Part shown: positions 17,884 to 28,419 of the stretch, in pieces
Layout: each line of letters opens with the position of its first letter
Position numbering within the stretch: position 1 is the stretch's first letter
Source: Nitrospiraceae bacterium
GTDB taxonomy: Bacteria > Nitrospirota > Nitrospiria > Nitrospirales > Nitrospiraceae
DNA: 52,068 nt
Assembly (NCBI GenBank): GCA_013140715.1
Contig: JABFSG010000021.1
Coordinates: 1 to 52,068, forward strand
Direction: 5' to 3'
Notes under the pieces: generated by a model
Told to the model about the DNA's origin: nothing
What the model saw: only the letters and a program-made list of their open reading frames with translations
Database searches by the model: none
Made by a program: the position numbers and the translations under genes

Positions 17884-19605
17884 TTACCCCTCAGCTGCTG
17901 GAACCAGCTCTCGACAACGTCGCGTCACTGCTTCAGTAAAAGGCTGGGTCCGTATATTGTCCCGATCAAGATTGCCCTGCGCCATTTCGTCAATCACCTC
18001 AACAGCGCGAGCGAAAAGATGTTCGGCGGCAACTTGATCCCAGAACTTTTCGGCCAGCTCATCAGCAAATTTCGCTATCTCATTTGAGTTGGGTCGAGGA
18101 GGCTTTCCTCCTGAGGCCAGAAGGCGTGCTGCCATGAGGATGTGATAACGTGCTGGCTTATACTTCGCTTCAATTGAACCACTGCGAAATAAAGACTCTA
18201 AGCGATAGAGCGCTGACGCAGCAGCATAATACGGTTCCGACTTGTGGTCTGCGCCAAAAATCGTGGTGCCCACTTTATCTAGTAGGGCCTTGAAGTTACG
18301 TGTTGTGCGATGAGGTTCATTCAACACAAATGCAGCATAAGCCCTGATTAAATTCGTAAGGGTAATAATACGTGTTTTCTCGATACCAGCCATTGTATTG
18401 TACTGCCGAGAGCGACGTTCGTAATACAGACGACGTGGTTCGTCAAAGCTAGCGAAATAGGCCTCAAGTTTTTTTTGAACGTCATTTAGCGCCAGCAATT
18501 GCTCTTCTTTGACTTGCGTTTGCCGATTGGTAGCTTTCACAATCGAGGCAATAATTTCGTCGTCTTGAGTCGCGATGAGTCTCAGCGGAATTATCACCGA
18601 GTCATCGAGTGTTATGCCCTGGTCATACAAGACATGACTCGTCTGACAGCCATTGACAATCTGATAGTCTTCAATATGAAAGCGGTTCCCCGTTGCACGT
18701 AGCGTCTTCGCGATGATGGTGACGCCATTATTCATGAGGGCGAAACGTTTACGCTGAGCTTGAGCAGCCAAGGTTTGGCGAATCTCGCTGTTCACGGCAT
18801 TGTAATCCTGCCAATCCCGAACGTTGTCGTAGAAGATGGTCTTAAGAAGAACACCACTTTCGTCTCTCAAGAGAGCAAGAAATTCCAGAGCTGGCAAAAA
18901 CCCCAAATATGCTTCTGTTACACCTGGCATCTCAGGAATAAGCGTGCGGTTGGCAAAGGTGAAGTCTCTGGCAATTGCATTCTTTGATTGATTGTAAAGG
19001 CGCTGAACGGAGTCCGCGTCAAGAGGTATAAAGTCAACTTCACGAAAGAGTCGGGTACTATTTAGGTCATCCAATACGGTTTGCCTACGCGCAACAAGAT
19101 TGGCATCTCCCACCCACTTACCTGTTGTTACATAGTAGAGTCTGCAGACAGGATTCCCACGTGTGAACTTCGAGGAGTGGGCATAGATCGCACTCATTAT
19201 GGCGGCAGCCTCCTTAACCTCCTCATTTCGTGGCAGAGTTGGTGCTTCTTTGAAAAAGTCCATAATGCCATATCCGAATGTTCCAATCTTCGAACCCTCG
19301 AAACTGGACGAGCGCTCTGCTTGAACGAAAACGAAGGTTACATCCAGATAGCCGTTCGTCTCAGCCAGTTCTTTTACTAGCTCCTGATCAGTAACCAACG
19401 TCCCGTTAACAACAATAGCAATGGCATCTATCCCAGTGTCACCTCCAGAACCAGTAGCGATATCGGCTGTGTCAAAGGAGTCTGCAAGATGGGGAGATAC
19501 AACGAGATACGAGGCAAAACGTTCAAAGCGTTTCGCCTCGGGTAAAGATTGGATGCCATTATCTTGTGAAAACTCCGTAAGCAATGCATTAGTAATGCGG
19601 TCCAT
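17884..19605 (-). CDS. AIPR-family protein (abortive infection phage resistance)
   Basis: Large cytoplasmic protein of the AIPR family, members of which give abortive phage defence. The diagnostic centre is present: NNGVTIIAK (residues 292-300), DYQIVNGCQTSHVLY (313-327) and KATNRQTQV (357-365). The N-terminal part resembles a PD-(D/E)xK nuclease: GGDTGIDAIAI with Asp60, then FVFVQAERSSSF. There the expected catalytic lysine after QA is a glutamate (Glu97), so cleavage activity is doubtful. ATG 19605 has GGAGG just upstream; a TTG at 19620 is the longer option. Base composition is more AT-rich than its neighbours and no operon partner is present, suggesting acquisition. Confidence 0.85.
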   Translation of the reverse strand: MDRITNALLTEFSQDNGIQSLPEAKRFERFASYLVVSPHLADSFDTADIATGSGGDTGIDAIAIVVNGTLVTDQELVKELAETNGYLDVTFVFVQAERSSSFEGSKIGTFGYGIMDFFKEAPTLPRNEEVKEAAAIMSAIYAHSSKFTRGNPVCRLYYVTTGKWVGDANLVARRQTVLDDLNSTRLFREVDFIPLDADSVQRLYNQSKNAIARDFTFANRTLIPEMPGVTEAYLGFLPALEFLALLRDESGVLLKTIFYDNVRDWQDYNAVNSEIRQTLAAQAQRKRFALMNNGVTIIAKTLRATGNRFHIEDYQIVNGCQTSHVLYDQGITLDDSVIIPLRLIATQDDEIIASIVKATNRQTQVKEEQLLALNDVQKKLEAYFASFDEPRRLYYERRSRQYNTMAGIEKTRIITLTNLIRAYAAFVLNEPHRTTRNFKALLDKVGTTIFGADHKSEPYYAAASALYRLESLFRSGSIEAKYKPARYHILMAARLLASGGKPPRPNSNEIAKFADELAEKFWDQVAAEHLFARAVEVIDEMAQGNLDRDNIRTQPFTEAVTRRCRELVPAAEG

Positions 19606-19764
19606 AGCGCCTCCGGTCAAAGATCAGATAGTCACAGAAGAGGGCAAAGAAATAGAGACATTCTAAGTTTTCGTTATCGGCTGGTCCATGGCTATGTGAG
19701 GCTGTCTACCTATACCCCCTCTTTCTCAGTCTTGGGAGGCACCTGGCCACTCCCTCCTCCTGTT

Positions 19765-21153
19765 TCATGACCTCGGTCTGGAATCAGGGAGTATGGTAAC
19801 GGCCTCAATGGCTTCCCTCAGAATCTCAACCATCCGTCTCAGTTTCAGAAGCGACGTGCTGAGCGGCGGCATGAGGATCATGACGTTGCCGATGGGGCGG
19901 AGCAAGAGCCCTCGGTTGCGTGCCTCCATCGATACTCGATGTCCGACCCGCATTTCGAGCGGATAGGGCTTCTTCGTCTGCTTGTCCTCCACCAACTCGA
20001 TAGCCACGATGAATCCCTGCTGCCTGATCTCCCCCACATGGGGCAGTTGCCGGAGTGGCTGGAGTAGCCGCGCCATTGCCTTAATCTTAGGTTGCAGCCT
20101 GGCGAGCGTCTTCTCCTTTTGGAAGATGTCGATGTTGGCGAGCGCCACGGCGCAGCCGAGTGGGTTGCCTGTATAGCTATGGCCGTGGAAGAAGGTTTTG
20201 AAGTCTGCATATCTGCCGAGAAAGGCCTGGTAGATCTCGTCGGTGGTGAGCGTTGCGGCCAACGGCATGTAGCCGCCCGTCAACCCTTTGCTGATCGCCA
20301 TCAAGTCTGGCGTGACTTTCTCATGCTGGCAGGCGAACATCTTGCCCGTGCGGCCGAATCCTGTGGCCACCTCGTCGGCTATGAGGAGGACATTGTATTT
20401 CGTGCAGAGTTCCCGTATTCGTTTCAGATAGCCGGGAGGGGATGTCAGCATGCCTGCTGCTGCCTGCACGAGCGGCTCGATGATGAACCCGGCCAACTCG
20501 CGGTGACGCTCTTTGAGGATCCGTTCAATTGGGTCGAGGCAGGCCATCTGGCAGGAAGGGTAGGTCAGACTGAGCGGACAACGATAGCAGTAGGGCGGGT
20601 CTGCTTCGGCGGTAGGAAATAGCAGCGACTTGAATCGTCCATGGAAGAGGTCGATGTTGCCCACGCTCACGGCGCCGACTGTATCGCCATGGTAGGCCAG
20701 CTTCAGATGCAGAAAGGTATTCTTGGGGCCTGCCTCTGGCCGTCGGAGCTGCCAGTACTGGACTGCCATCTTGAGCGCGATCTCGACCGCGGTCGATCCA
20801 TCGTCGGAGTAAAACACCCTCGTGAGGCCTTTGGGAACGATCTTGATCAAGGCTCGTGCGAGTTCAATCGCCGGTGGATTGGAAAGTCCAAACAGCGATG
20901 AATGGGCGATCTTATCCAGTTGCCGTTTGATCGCTCGGTCGAGTGCCGGATGGCGATGACCATGGAGATTGACCCAGATGGAGGAGGTTCCGTCAAGATA
21001 CCTCTTGCCTTCCGTGTCGATCAGATAGGCTCCTTTTCCTCTTTCGATAATGAGTGGCTCCTCCTGTTCCCATTCCTGCATTTGGGTAAAGGGGTGCCAG
21101 AGGTACGATCGATCCCAGTCGCGCAATTGTTTTGATGAAGGTGGTCGCGCCAT
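19765..21153 (-). CDS. bioA: Adenosylmethionine-8-amino-7-oxononanoate aminotransferase
   Basis: PLP enzyme that transfers an amino group from SAM to KAPA to give DAPA in biotin synthesis. Clear blocks are YLWHPFTQMQEWEQEEPLII at the N-terminus, SSIWVNLHGHRHPAL, FYSDDGSTAVEIALKMA, LIADEVATGFGRTGKMFACQ and the PLP lysine in ISKGLTGGYMPLA. 462 aa, normal for BioA. It stands alone here with no other bio gene. Divergent from lepA across a 209-bp gap. Confidence 0.93.
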   Translation of the reverse strand: MARPPSSKQLRDWDRSYLWHPFTQMQEWEQEEPLIIERGKGAYLIDTEGKRYLDGTSSIWVNLHGHRHPALDRAIKRQLDKIAHSSLFGLSNPPAIELARALIKIVPKGLTRVFYSDDGSTAVEIALKMAVQYWQLRRPEAGPKNTFLHLKLAYHGDTVGAVSVGNIDLFHGRFKSLLFPTAEADPPYCYRCPLSLTYPSCQMACLDPIERILKERHRELAGFIIEPLVQAAAGMLTSPPGYLKRIRELCTKYNVLLIADEVATGFGRTGKMFACQHEKVTPDLMAISKGLTGGYMPLAATLTTDEIYQAFLGRYADFKTFFHGHSYTGNPLGCAVALANIDIFQKEKTLARLQPKIKAMARLLQPLRQLPHVGEIRQQGFIVAIELVEDKQTKKPYPLEMRVGHRVSMEARNRGLLLRPIGNVMILMPPLSTSLLKLRRMVEILREAIEAVTILPDSRPRS

Positions 21154-21302
21154 AGCAGTTGGGTAGGGGCGTTATTGGTTAATCGTCAACCGCTAATCGT
21201 TGGGGCCAACAAGAGTCTTTCATTCGATGACGGATCACGAATAACGATTAACGGGCACAGGGAGTGCCGATGCGATGGGGAGTATACGAGGGGGCGATTG
21301 CT

Positions 21303-21331
21303 TTGACAACTTCGGGGGCAGTAACTATAAT
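21303..21331 (+). promoter_or_regulatory. Consensus sigma70 promoter for the lepA-lepB group
   Basis: TTGACA (21303-21308), exactly 17 bases, then TATAAT (21326-21331): both hexamers match the consensus perfectly. Transcription should start about 25 bases before the lepA start at 21363, so the leader is short. Upstream, GTTAATCGT (21178-21186) and ACGATTAAC (21244-21252) form an inverted repeat of unknown meaning. Confidence 0.85.
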
Positions 21332-21362
21332 GAACCGATTTTATTGGGAAATGAGTTAGGAT

Positions 21363-23162
21363 TTGCAAAGCCTTATACGCAATTTCTCGATTATTGCCCA
21401 TATCGATCACGGCAAATCAACTCTCGCTGACCGGTTCCTCGAAGCCACGGGCGCTGTCACGGCCCGCGAATCGAAAGACCAGATTCTCGACGCGATGGAC
21501 TTGGAGCGTGAACGGGGGATCACGATCAAGGCCCATTCGGTCGCGGTCAAGTATCGGGCGAAGGATGGGAAGACCTACGCCTTGCATTTGATCGATACGC
21601 CGGGCCACGTCGACTTTACCTATGAGGTCTCCCGTAGTTTGGCGGCATGTGAAGGAGCCCTCTTGCTCGTCGATGCGACCCAGGGGGTTCAGGCCCAGAC
21701 CATCGCCAATGTGAATCTGGCAATGGCCAATAACCTGACGATCATTCCAGTCATCAACAAGGTCGATCTTGCAAGCGCCGATGTGGAAGGCACCAAACAG
21801 TCGATTTCCGACGTGTTGATGCTGGACTCCACGGAGGCATTGCTGATCAGCGCGAAAGAGGGGCGGGGTGTGCCGGAGGTGCTGGAGGCGGTTATTGCCA
21901 AAATCCCTCCGCCATCTGGCGATTCCCAGGCGCCGCTCAAGGCGCTCATTTTCGACTCCTGGTTCGACAATTATCAGGGAGTCATCGTGTTGACAAGAGT
22001 CGTAGACGGATCCCTACGGCCAGGGATGAAGATCAAAGTCATGTCGAATGAACGGACGTTCGAAGTGATGGAAGTCGGCCAATTCACCCCGAAACGGACT
22101 AAGAAGACCGAGTTGCTGACGGGCGAAGTCGGCTATCTCTGTGCGAACATGCGGGAAGTCGCAGACGTCAAGATCGGCGATACCCTGACGGATGCGGTAT
22201 TGCCGACGACGGTTCCCTTCCCCGGGTACAAAGAAGTGAAACCGCTCGTCTTTTGCGGGCTTTATCCCACCGACACAGGCCGGTACGAAGATTTGCGGGA
22301 TGCGCTGGTCAAGCTACGGTTGAACGATTCCTCCTTCGTGTACGAGCCGGAGACATCCCTCGCCCTTGGGTTCGGGTTTCGCTGCGGTTTCTTAGGCCTT
22401 CTGCACATGGAAATTATTCAGGAACGACTTGAGCGCGAATATAATCTGACGCTTCTTACCACCGCCCCGACGGTTGTCTACCGTGTGCTGACGACCAAGG
22501 GCGAGGTATTGGAGGTCAATAATCCGTCGCAGCTGCCTCCTCCAAGCAGTATCGACTCATTTGAGGAGCCATTCATCCTGGCCTCGGTTATTACGCCCGA
22601 GCGGTATATGGGGGCCATTCTCCAGCTTTGCCAGGAGCGCCGGGGTATTCAACGGAGCATGCATTTCCTCGATCCGACACGGGTGATGATCAGCTATGAG
22701 TTGCCGCTCAACGAAGTGATTCTCGATTTCTACGACAAACTCAAGTCGCGCACGCAGGGCTATGCGTCGCTCGACTATGAGGTGCTTGGTTATCGCGTGT
22801 CCGATCTTGTGAGACTCGATATTTTATTGAACGGCGAGGCGGTCGATGCCCTGTCGTTTATCACCCATAAGGACCGTTCGATTCAGCGCGGGCGTCAGCT
22901 TGCCGAGAAAATGAAGGAGCTGATTCCCAGGCAGATGTATGAGATCGCTATTCAGGCGGCGATTGGGAGCAAGATCATCGCGCGTGAGACGATCGGTGCG
23001 ATGAAGAAGAACGTGCTTGCAAAATGCTACGGCGGCGATATTACGCGGAAACGCAAGCTCCTCGAAAAGCAGAAAGAAGGAAAGAAGCGTATGAAATCCG
23101 TGGGAAGCGTAGAAGTGCCGCAAGAGGCTTTTCTCGCCATCTTGAAAGTCGGTGAGGAATGA
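21363..23162 (+). CDS. lepA: Elongation factor 4 (LepA)
   Basis: Ribosomal GTPase able to back-translocate stalled ribosomes. G1 [15 protein letters not shown]2/switch region [13 protein letters not shown]3 DTPGHVDF and G4 NKVDL are all intact. The LepA-specific C-terminal domain is seen in [20 protein letters not shown] and [20 protein letters not shown]. 599 aa, full length. The start is TTG 21365-side of the frame (codon at 21363), preceded by GAGTTAGGA, and there is no better start at the [17 protein letters not shown] terminus. The stop overlaps lepB by four bases. Confidence 0.96.
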   Translation: MQSLIRNFSIIAHIDHGKSTLADRFLEATGAVTARESKDQILDAMDLERERGITIKAHSVAVKYRAKDGKTYALHLIDTPGHVDFTYEVSRSLAACEGALLLVDATQGVQAQTIANVNLAMANNLTIIPVINKVDLASADVEGTKQSISDVLMLDSTEALLISAKEGRGVPEVLEAVIAKIPPPSGDSQAPLKALIFDSWFDNYQGVIVLTRVVDGSLRPGMKIKVMSNERTFEVMEVGQFTPKRTKKTELLTGEVGYLCANMREVADVKIGDTLTDAVLPTTVPFPGYKEVKPLVFCGLYPTDTGRYEDLRDALVKLRLNDSSFVYEPETSLALGFGFRCGFLGLLHMEIIQERLEREYNLTLLTTAPTVVYRVLTTKGEVLEVNNPSQLPPPSSIDSFEEPFILASVITPERYMGAILQLCQERRGIQRSMHFLDPTRVMISYELPLNEVILDFYDKLKSRTQGYASLDYEVLGYRVSDLVRLDILLNGEAVDALSFITHKDRSIQRGRQLAEKMKELIPRQMYEIAIQAAIGSKIIARETIGAMKKNVLAKCYGGDITRKRKLLEKQKEGKKRMKSVGSVEVPQEAFLAILKVGEE

Positions 23163-23938
23163 GCGGGGAGACGAAACTTCCTCCATCGGACGACCTCAGG
23201 CCCACGGTCCAACCGAGGCGGGCGGATGTTCCGGGAGCGCCGGCGGTCTTCGCCGAACCGTCGGCTGTGTCGCCTTCCGGCAGGAAGTCTCTCTTCCGCG
23301 AGTATGCAGAGGCCATTGTCGTAGCCATGCTCTTGGCCTTTGCCATTCGGGTATTCGTTGTCCAGGCCTTTAAGATTCCTTCCGGCTCGATGATTCCAAC
23401 GTTATTGATCGGGGACCATATCCTAGTCAGCAAATTGTCCTACGGCATTCAATGGCCCAGCCAGTGTAAGTTCCAGGCGGTCTTCCCACCCATCAATTGC
23501 TTCGCCTCGCAGGCTCTCGTCGAATTCGGCAAGCCGCAGCGGGGAGACATCATTGTATTTCGGTTTCCCGAAGACGAAGAAAAGGATTTCATCAAACGGA
23601 TTGTCGGGACTCCGGGCGATACGGTCCAGCTTCGTAATAAGGCCGTGTTGGTGAACGGGGTCGAGCTCAATGATAAACCCTTCACTCAGCGCATTGACCC
23701 TGGGGTCATCGACGGTACGATCAATCCACGCGACAATTTTGGACCGGTAACCGTGCCCGATGGCGCCTATTTTGTGATGGGTGACAATCGCGACCAAAGT
23801 CTGGACAGCCGGTTTTGGGGATTCGTGCGCGAGGAGAAGATCCGTGGGAAGGCTTTCCGTATTTACTGGTCATGGAATGGGCAGGGACAATTGACGGAGT
23901 GGGTCAGATGGGATCGATTCGGCAAAGCAATCCAATAG
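23159..23938 (+). CDS. lepB: Signal peptidase I
   Basis: Inner-membrane serine protease that removes signal peptides of exported proteins. One membrane segment (about residues 51-69) follows a proline-rich cytoplasmic tail. The catalytic serine is in [10 protein letters not shown] (Ser77) and the general-base lysine in [12 protein letters not shown] (Lys146). [16 protein letters not shown] is box E. An insert with two cysteines (about residues 103-120) is typical of Gram-negative members. Overlaps lepA. Confidence 0.95.
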   Translation: MSGETKLPPSDDLRPTVQPRRADVPGAPAVFAEPSAVSPSGRKSLFREYAEAIVVAMLLAFAIRVFVVQAFKIPSGSMIPTLLIGDHILVSKLSYGIQWPSQCKFQAVFPPINCFASQALVEFGKPQRGDIIVFRFPEDEEKDFIKRIVGTPGDTVQLRNKAVLVNGVELNDKPFTQRIDPGVIDGTINPRDNFGPVTVPDGAYFVMGDNRDQSLDSRFWGFVREEKIRGKAFRIYWSWNGQGQLTEWVRWDRFGKAIQ

Positions 23939-24969
23939 GGAAAGTCACGCGCCCGGCATCGGGTTCCGGTTCTCAGGTCGGGATTGTGGCGTCCCCTAAA
24001 GTGCTTCGGCAATATATCGCGAGGTTTTCGCAAGCCTCCGTGCTCGTGATCGGCGACCTGATTCTCGACCATTACATATGGGGCCGAGTGAGCCGCATTT
24101 CGCCGGAAGCCCCGGTGCCGGTGGTTCATGTCGATTCCGAGTCCTTCAAGCTCGGTGGCGCCGCGAACGTCTTCAATAACATCCTAGCTCTGGGGGGGAA
24201 GGCGGATCTCTGCGGCGTCATCGGTTCGGATGAAAGCGGCAGGATGCTCCTCAAAGAGTTGGGAACGACCCGTGCTGCGCGTGGAGGGGTCGTGATCGAC
24301 CAAGACCGCCCGACCACCAGAAAGTCTCGTGTTATTGCGCATAATCAGCAAATTGTGCGGTACGACGTGGAGCGACGCGCGGAACTTAAACCGGCGATGC
24401 AACGGCGGATTCTCCGTTACGTGGAGTCGCGATTGCGCGAATTGTCCTGTCTCGTGGTCTCGGACTATGCCAAGGGAGTGGTAAGTGCCACGCTGATGTC
24501 GGAGATCATCAGGCTTGCGACAGCCCGTGGAATACCGGTGGTCGTCGATCCGAAAGTCGAACACTTCAGCTACTACAAAGGGGCGACGATTATTACGCCG
24601 AACCATCTTGAAGCGACACAGGCTGCCGGTGTGCATGGCGACGACGATCAGGCCAACAATGAAGCAGGCGCCATCATACGGCAGCGTTTAGGGTGCCAAG
24701 CGGTGCTCATCACACGTGGTGAAAAAGGGATGAGTCTATACGAGGGGGAAGGTGTCTCCTGGCACATTCCGACGCAGGCCCGCCAAGTATTCGATGTCAC
24801 CGGCGCCGGCGATACGGTGATCGGGACATTGGCCCTCGCTCTGTCGACCGGCGCTTCGGTGAGAGATGCAGCGACATTAGCCAACCATGCAGCCGGCATC
24901 GTTGTCGGTATGGTCGGCACGGCAACCCTTTCGGCGCAACAGCTCTCGGAGGTTCTCGGCGATGTCTAA
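23908..24969 (+). CDS. D-glycero-beta-D-manno-heptose-7-phosphate kinase (single-domain HldE/RfaE1)
   Basis: PfkB-type sugar kinase that phosphorylates heptose-7-phosphate for ADP-heptose, used in the LPS inner core. VLVIGDLILDHYIWG, GGAANVFNNILALGG and the ATP/anion-hole signature DVTGAGDTVIGTLALAL are intact. Only the kinase half is present; the cytidylyltransferase-like half of E. coli HldE is absent, so a separate adenylyltransferase is expected elsewhere. The frame opens inside lepB (23815). ATG 23908 overlaps the lepB end by 31 bases and is the most likely start, though later starts are possible. Confidence 0.85.
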   Translation: MGSIRQSNPIGKVTRPASGSGSQVGIVASPKVLRQYIARFSQASVLVIGDLILDHYIWGRVSRISPEAPVPVVHVDSESFKLGGAANVFNNILALGGKADLCGVIGSDESGRMLLKELGTTRAARGGVVIDQDRPTTRKSRVIAHNQQIVRYDVERRAELKPAMQRRILRYVESRLRELSCLVVSDYAKGVVSATLMSEIIRLATARGIPVVVDPKVEHFSYYKGATIITPNHLEATQAAGVHGDDDQANNEAGAIIRQRLGCQAVLITRGEKGMSLYEGEGVSWHIPTQARQVFDVTGAGDTVIGTLALALSTGASVRDAATLANHAAGIVVGMVGTATLSAQQLSEVLGDV

Positions 24970-25762
24970 GGCTTCACCGTCCGTTACGGTGGTGATTCCG
25001 GCCCGCTACGGGTCTTCTCGCTTTCCGGGAAAGCCCCTTGTCATGCTCGACCGGAAACCTATGATCCAGCATGTGTATGAACAGGCGGCGGCCTGCCGCC
25101 TCGTGACGGATGTTATAGTCGCTACCGACGACGAGCGGATCAAACAGGCGGTGGAAGGATTCAAAGGGCGTGTTGTGATGGTAGCCGGAGACTATCGGAC
25201 CGGCACCGATCGCGTAGCCGCTGTGGCGCGCATGTTCGAGGGGAACTATTTTGTAAACCTACAAGGGGACGAGATCCCGTTGCAGCCTGATTTGCTGGTG
25301 GATCTTATCGATCCGTTTATCGCAAGCGGCGTAGGAATGGGCACGTTAAGACGTACGATGGATGCAACCGAGGATGTCCAGAGTCCATCGGTGGTGAAAG
25401 TGGTGACAGATCATGCAGGCAATGCAATCTATTTCTCCCGCGCGCCGATTCCAATGGTGCGGGATGACGCCAGCCGTCGAGCCGTCGGAGGGTTGCATTA
25501 TATTCACATCGGTCTTTATATGTTCCGGCGGGATATTTTGTTGAAGATGGCGTCCCTCCCTACCGGACGGTTGGAAGATGCGGAAAAGCTTGAGCAATTG
25601 CGCGCGTTGGAGCATGGCATTCCGATCAGAGTGTGGGAAACCCAACATGCCTCCTTGCGAGTGGATACGCCTGAAGATGTGGAGCCGGTAGCAGAAAAGA
25701 TCCGGGAGTTCGAAGCCATCAAGCGAGAGTTAAGCGCGATGAAGTCAGTCCCTTCCAGGTAA
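24962..25762 (+). CDS. kdsB: 3-deoxy-manno-octulosonate cytidylyltransferase
   Basis: Activates Kdo with CTP to CMP-Kdo for lipid A glycosylation. [17 protein letters not shown] is the nucleotide-binding signature, [21 protein letters not shown] and the C-terminal DTPEDVEPV follow in the family order. ATG 24962 overlaps the previous gene by eight bases and gives 266 aa, a normal length. It lies directly before pyrG, which makes its CTP substrate. Confidence 0.95.
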   Translation: MSKASPSVTVVIPARYGSSRFPGKPLVMLDRKPMIQHVYEQAAACRLVTDVIVATDDERIKQAVEGFKGRVVMVAGDYRTGTDRVAAVARMFEGNYFVNLQGDEIPLQPDLLVDLIDPFIASGVGMGTLRRTMDATEDVQSPSVVKVVTDHAGNAIYFSRAPIPMVRDDASRRAVGGLHYIHIGLYMFRRDILLKMASLPTGRLEDAEKLEQLRALEHGIPIRVWETQHASLRVDTPEDVEPVAEKIREFEAIKRELSAMKSVPSR

Positions 25763-25811
25763 GGGTGGCATGCGTGTCAGAATCGTACGATCCGATAAGA
25801 TGGAGGCCACG

Positions 25812-27413
25812 ATGAGCAAGTTCATATTCGTCACCGGTGGCGTCGTCTCATCCCTGGGGAAGGGGTTGGCTTCGGCGTCGATCGGCAATCTGCTGGAGAG
25901 CCGCAGCCTCAAGATCACCTTTCTGAAACTCGATCCCTATATCAACGTCGATCCCGGCACGATGAATCCCTACCAGCATGGGGAAGTCTACGTGACGAAC
26001 GACGGTGCAGAAACAGATCTGGACTTGGGCCATTATGAACGGTACACCTCTCTGACTCTCACCAAGGAAAACAACTATACGACGGGCAGGATCTACCATT
26101 CGGTCATCACGAAAGAGCGCCGCGGCGATTATCTCGGCGGGACCGTGCAGGTGGTCCCGCATGTCACCGACGAGATTAAACAGTGCATCATGCGTATTTC
26201 TCAGGGAATGGACGTGACGATCGTGGAGATTGGCGGTACGGTCGGCGATATTGAGAGCTTACCCTTTCTCGAAGCGATTCGTCAGATGCCCTACGACGTG
26301 GGCCGTGAGAACGTGCTCTATGTTCATCTCACGCTGGTGCCCTACATTGGCACAGCCGGTGAGCTGAAGACTAAACCGACACAGCATTCTGTCAACAAGC
26401 TCCGGGAGATCGGTATTCAGCCTCACATCCTTCTCTGCCGGACCGACCGCTATCTGCCGCCGGAACTCAAAGGCAAGATCGCGATGTTTTGTAACGTCGA
26501 GAAAGATGCGGTCATCACGGCTAAGGACGTGGAGACGATCTATGAAGTGCCGATCGTGTTCCGGAAGGAAGGGCTGGACGAGCTGATCGTGCGGCTGCTC
26601 CAGCTTAAGACCGGTCCACCGAATCTGCGCGAATGGGATGCGATGGTTCAGAAGATCAAGTATCCCAAGCATGAAGTCTCGGTCGCGCTGGTCGGCAAGT
26701 ATGCGGGGTTGAAGGAATGTTACAAGAGTCTCTCTGAATCGTTGGTCCATGGCGGTATCGACCATGAAACGCGGGTGAACATCCAGTGGATCGAATCGGA
26801 GGAGATTGAGCGGGAGGGGACCGAGCGTATCCTACGCGAGGTCGATGGCATTCTGGTTCCCGGCGGGTTCGGCACGCGTGGGATCGAAGGGAAAATCGCC
26901 GCCATTCGCTACGCACGGGAACACCAGATTCCATTTCTTGGCCTCTGCCTGGGTATGCAGTGCGCCACGATCGAGTTTGCGCGGAATGTCGCAGGGCTGG
27001 CCGGCGCAAACAGCGCCGAATTCGATGAAGCTTCACCCTATCCGGTCATCCATTTGATGTCCGATCAACAGTCCGTCAGCGACAAGGGCGGGACGATGCG
27101 GCTGGGGTCCTATGTCTGTACGCTCGGAGAGGGAACGCTGGCCCAAAAGATGTATGGGGTCAGCGAAGTGCGAGAGCGTCATCGGCACCGGTACGAGTTC
27201 AACAACCAGTATCGCGAGGCATTACTCGCCAAGGGATTCGTGTTGAGCGGGCTTTCGCCGGACGGACGACTTGTCGAGATCATCGAATTGAAAGACCATC
27301 CCTGGTTCCTGGCGACACAGTTCCATCCGGAATACAATTCGCGGCCACACCATCCGCATCCCTTGTTCAGCGGATTTGTGGGTGCGGCTTTGCGGCGCAA
27401 GTGCGGCCACTGA
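25812..27413 (+). CDS. pyrG: CTP synthase
   Basis: Aminates UTP to CTP with ammonia from glutamine. The synthase domain starts [20 protein letters not shown] and contains [19 protein letters not shown]. The glutamine amidotransferase domain has [15 protein letters not shown] (nucleophile Cys) and [19 protein letters not shown] 25812 follows TGGAGG and gives 533 aa, a normal length; the frame opens earlier at 25770. A hairpin repeat begins two bases after the stop. Confidence 0.96.
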   Translation: MSKFIFVTGGVVSSLGKGLASASIGNLLESRSLKITFLKLDPYINVDPGTMNPYQHGEVYVTNDGAETDLDLGHYERYTSLTLTKENNYTTGRIYHSVITKERRGDYLGGTVQVVPHVTDEIKQCIMRISQGMDVTIVEIGGTVGDIESLPFLEAIRQMPYDVGRENVLYVHLTLVPYIGTAGELKTKPTQHSVNKLREIGIQPHILLCRTDRYLPPELKGKIAMFCNVEKDAVITAKDVETIYEVPIVFRKEGLDELIVRLLQLKTGPPNLREWDAMVQKIKYPKHEVSVALVGKYAGLKECYKSLSESLVHGGIDHETRVNIQWIESEEIEREGTERILREVDGILVPGGFGTRGIEGKIAAIRYAREHQIPFLGLCLGMQCATIEFARNVAGLAGANSAEFDEASPYPVIHLMSDQQSVSDKGGTMRLGSYVCTLGEGTLAQKMYGVSEVRERHRHRYEFNNQYREALLAKGFVLSGLSPDGRLVEIIELKDHPWFLATQFHPEYNSRPHHPHPLFSGFVGAALRRKCGH

Positions 27414-27414
27414 G

Positions 27415-27540
27415 GTGAGATGCTGAAACCAGCTTTCAGCGTCGTTCTCGGTTCGTCGAAATCCTCAACGTACCCAGAGGGTACGCTTCCGGTTTCGACT
27501 CGCCTGCGGCCTTGTTGGATAGCCTGTTTGAGCATCTCAC
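27415..27540. repeat. Dispersed intergenic hairpin repeat, copy 1
   Basis: The outer arms GTGAGATGCT (27415-27424) and AGCATCTCAC (27531-27540) are perfect reverse complements. The core includes CGTTCTCGGTTCGTCGAAAT, an inner hairpin GTACCC-AGA-GGGTAC, and GGTTTCGACTCGCCTGCGGC. The core is almost identical to copy 2 at 29400-29523, but the outer arms differ. It fills most of the pyrG-kdsA gap and produces spurious ORFs. No T-run, so it is not a classic terminator. Confidence 0.85.
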
Positions 27541-27591
27541 GGGGAGCTGAAAGTTAACTTTGAGTACCACGTATAGCGGAGAAGTGAGAAG

Positions 27592-28419
27592 ATGACGCAC
27601 GAGGTCCATATCGGCTCATTCATAGTCGGTGCAGGCAACCGGCCGTTTTTGATTGCTGGACCCTGTGTTATTGAGAGTGAGCAGCTTGTGCTGGAGACGG
27701 CAAGGGGTATTGCGGCAATTGCCAAGTCTCTGGGGATGCCCTATATCTTCAAATCGTCCTTCGATAAGGCGAACAGAACTTCCATCAATTCATATCGCGG
27801 ACCGGGTCTTGAACAGGGTCTGACAGTTCTGAGGAAGGTGAAGGACCAGCTGGGCCTTCCTGTGTTAACCGATGTCCATACGGAAGAGCAGGCGACCGAG
27901 GCAGGGAAGGTGGTGGATATACTGCAGATCCCTGCGTTTCTGTGCCGGCAGACGGACTTGCTTATTGCCGCGGCAAAGACCGGCAAAGTGGTGAATGTGA
28001 AAAAGGGGCAGTTTCTCTCCCCGCAAGAAATGGGTAACGCGGTAAAGAAAGTCGAAGAGGCAGGTAGCAAACGGATTATCCTGACCGAACGAGGGTCCTC
28101 CTTCGGCTATAATAATCTCGTCGTCGATATGCGGTCGTTTCCTGTTCTGCGGAGTTTTGGCTACCCGGTCGTTTTTGACGCCACCCATAGTGTGCAGTTG
28201 CCGGGCGGCGGAGGAACAAAATCCAGCGGCCAGCGAGAATTTGTCGAGCCACTGGCTTGTGCGGCGGCCGGTGCGGGAGTGGATGGCTTCTTTATGGAGG
28301 TCCATCCCAATCCAGACGAAGCTCTGTCGGACGGGCCTAACATGGTGCCGCTCCATCAATTGCACGCTCTGCTAGAACGGGTCATACGGATATGCGACGC
28401 GGCTCAACCTCGAAACTAA
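27592..28419 (+). CDS. kdsA: 3-deoxy-8-phosphooctulonate synthase
   Basis: Condenses arabinose-5-phosphate and phosphoenolpyruvate to Kdo-8-phosphate. [39 protein letters not shown] and [13 protein letters not shown] are signature blocks. The cysteine in AGPCVIES at the metal site points to the metal-dependent class. 275 aa, normal. Start ATG 27592 follows GGAGAAGTGAG. The end overlaps kdsD by 28 bases. Confidence 0.96.
   Translation: MTHEVHIGSFIVGAGNRPFLIAGPCVIESEQLVLETARGIAAIAKSLGMPYIFKSSFDKANRTSINSYRGPGLEQGLTVLRKVKDQLGLPVLTDVHTEEQATEAGKVVDILQIPAFLCRQTDLLIAAAKTGKVVNVKKGQFLSPQEMGNAVKKVEEAGSKRIILTERGSSFGYNNLVVDMRSFPVLRSFGYPVVFDATHSVQLPGGGGTKSSGQREFVEPLACAAAGAGVDGFFMEVHPNPDEALSDGPNMVPLHQLHALLERVIRICDAAQPRN

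Noticed and set aside
27179-27535. 118-codon minus-strand frame over pyrG and repeat copy 1
   Set aside because: The frame arises from the hairpin repeat; the same peptide pattern (YVEDFDEPRT) recurs at 29271-29519, so it marks the repeat and not a gene.
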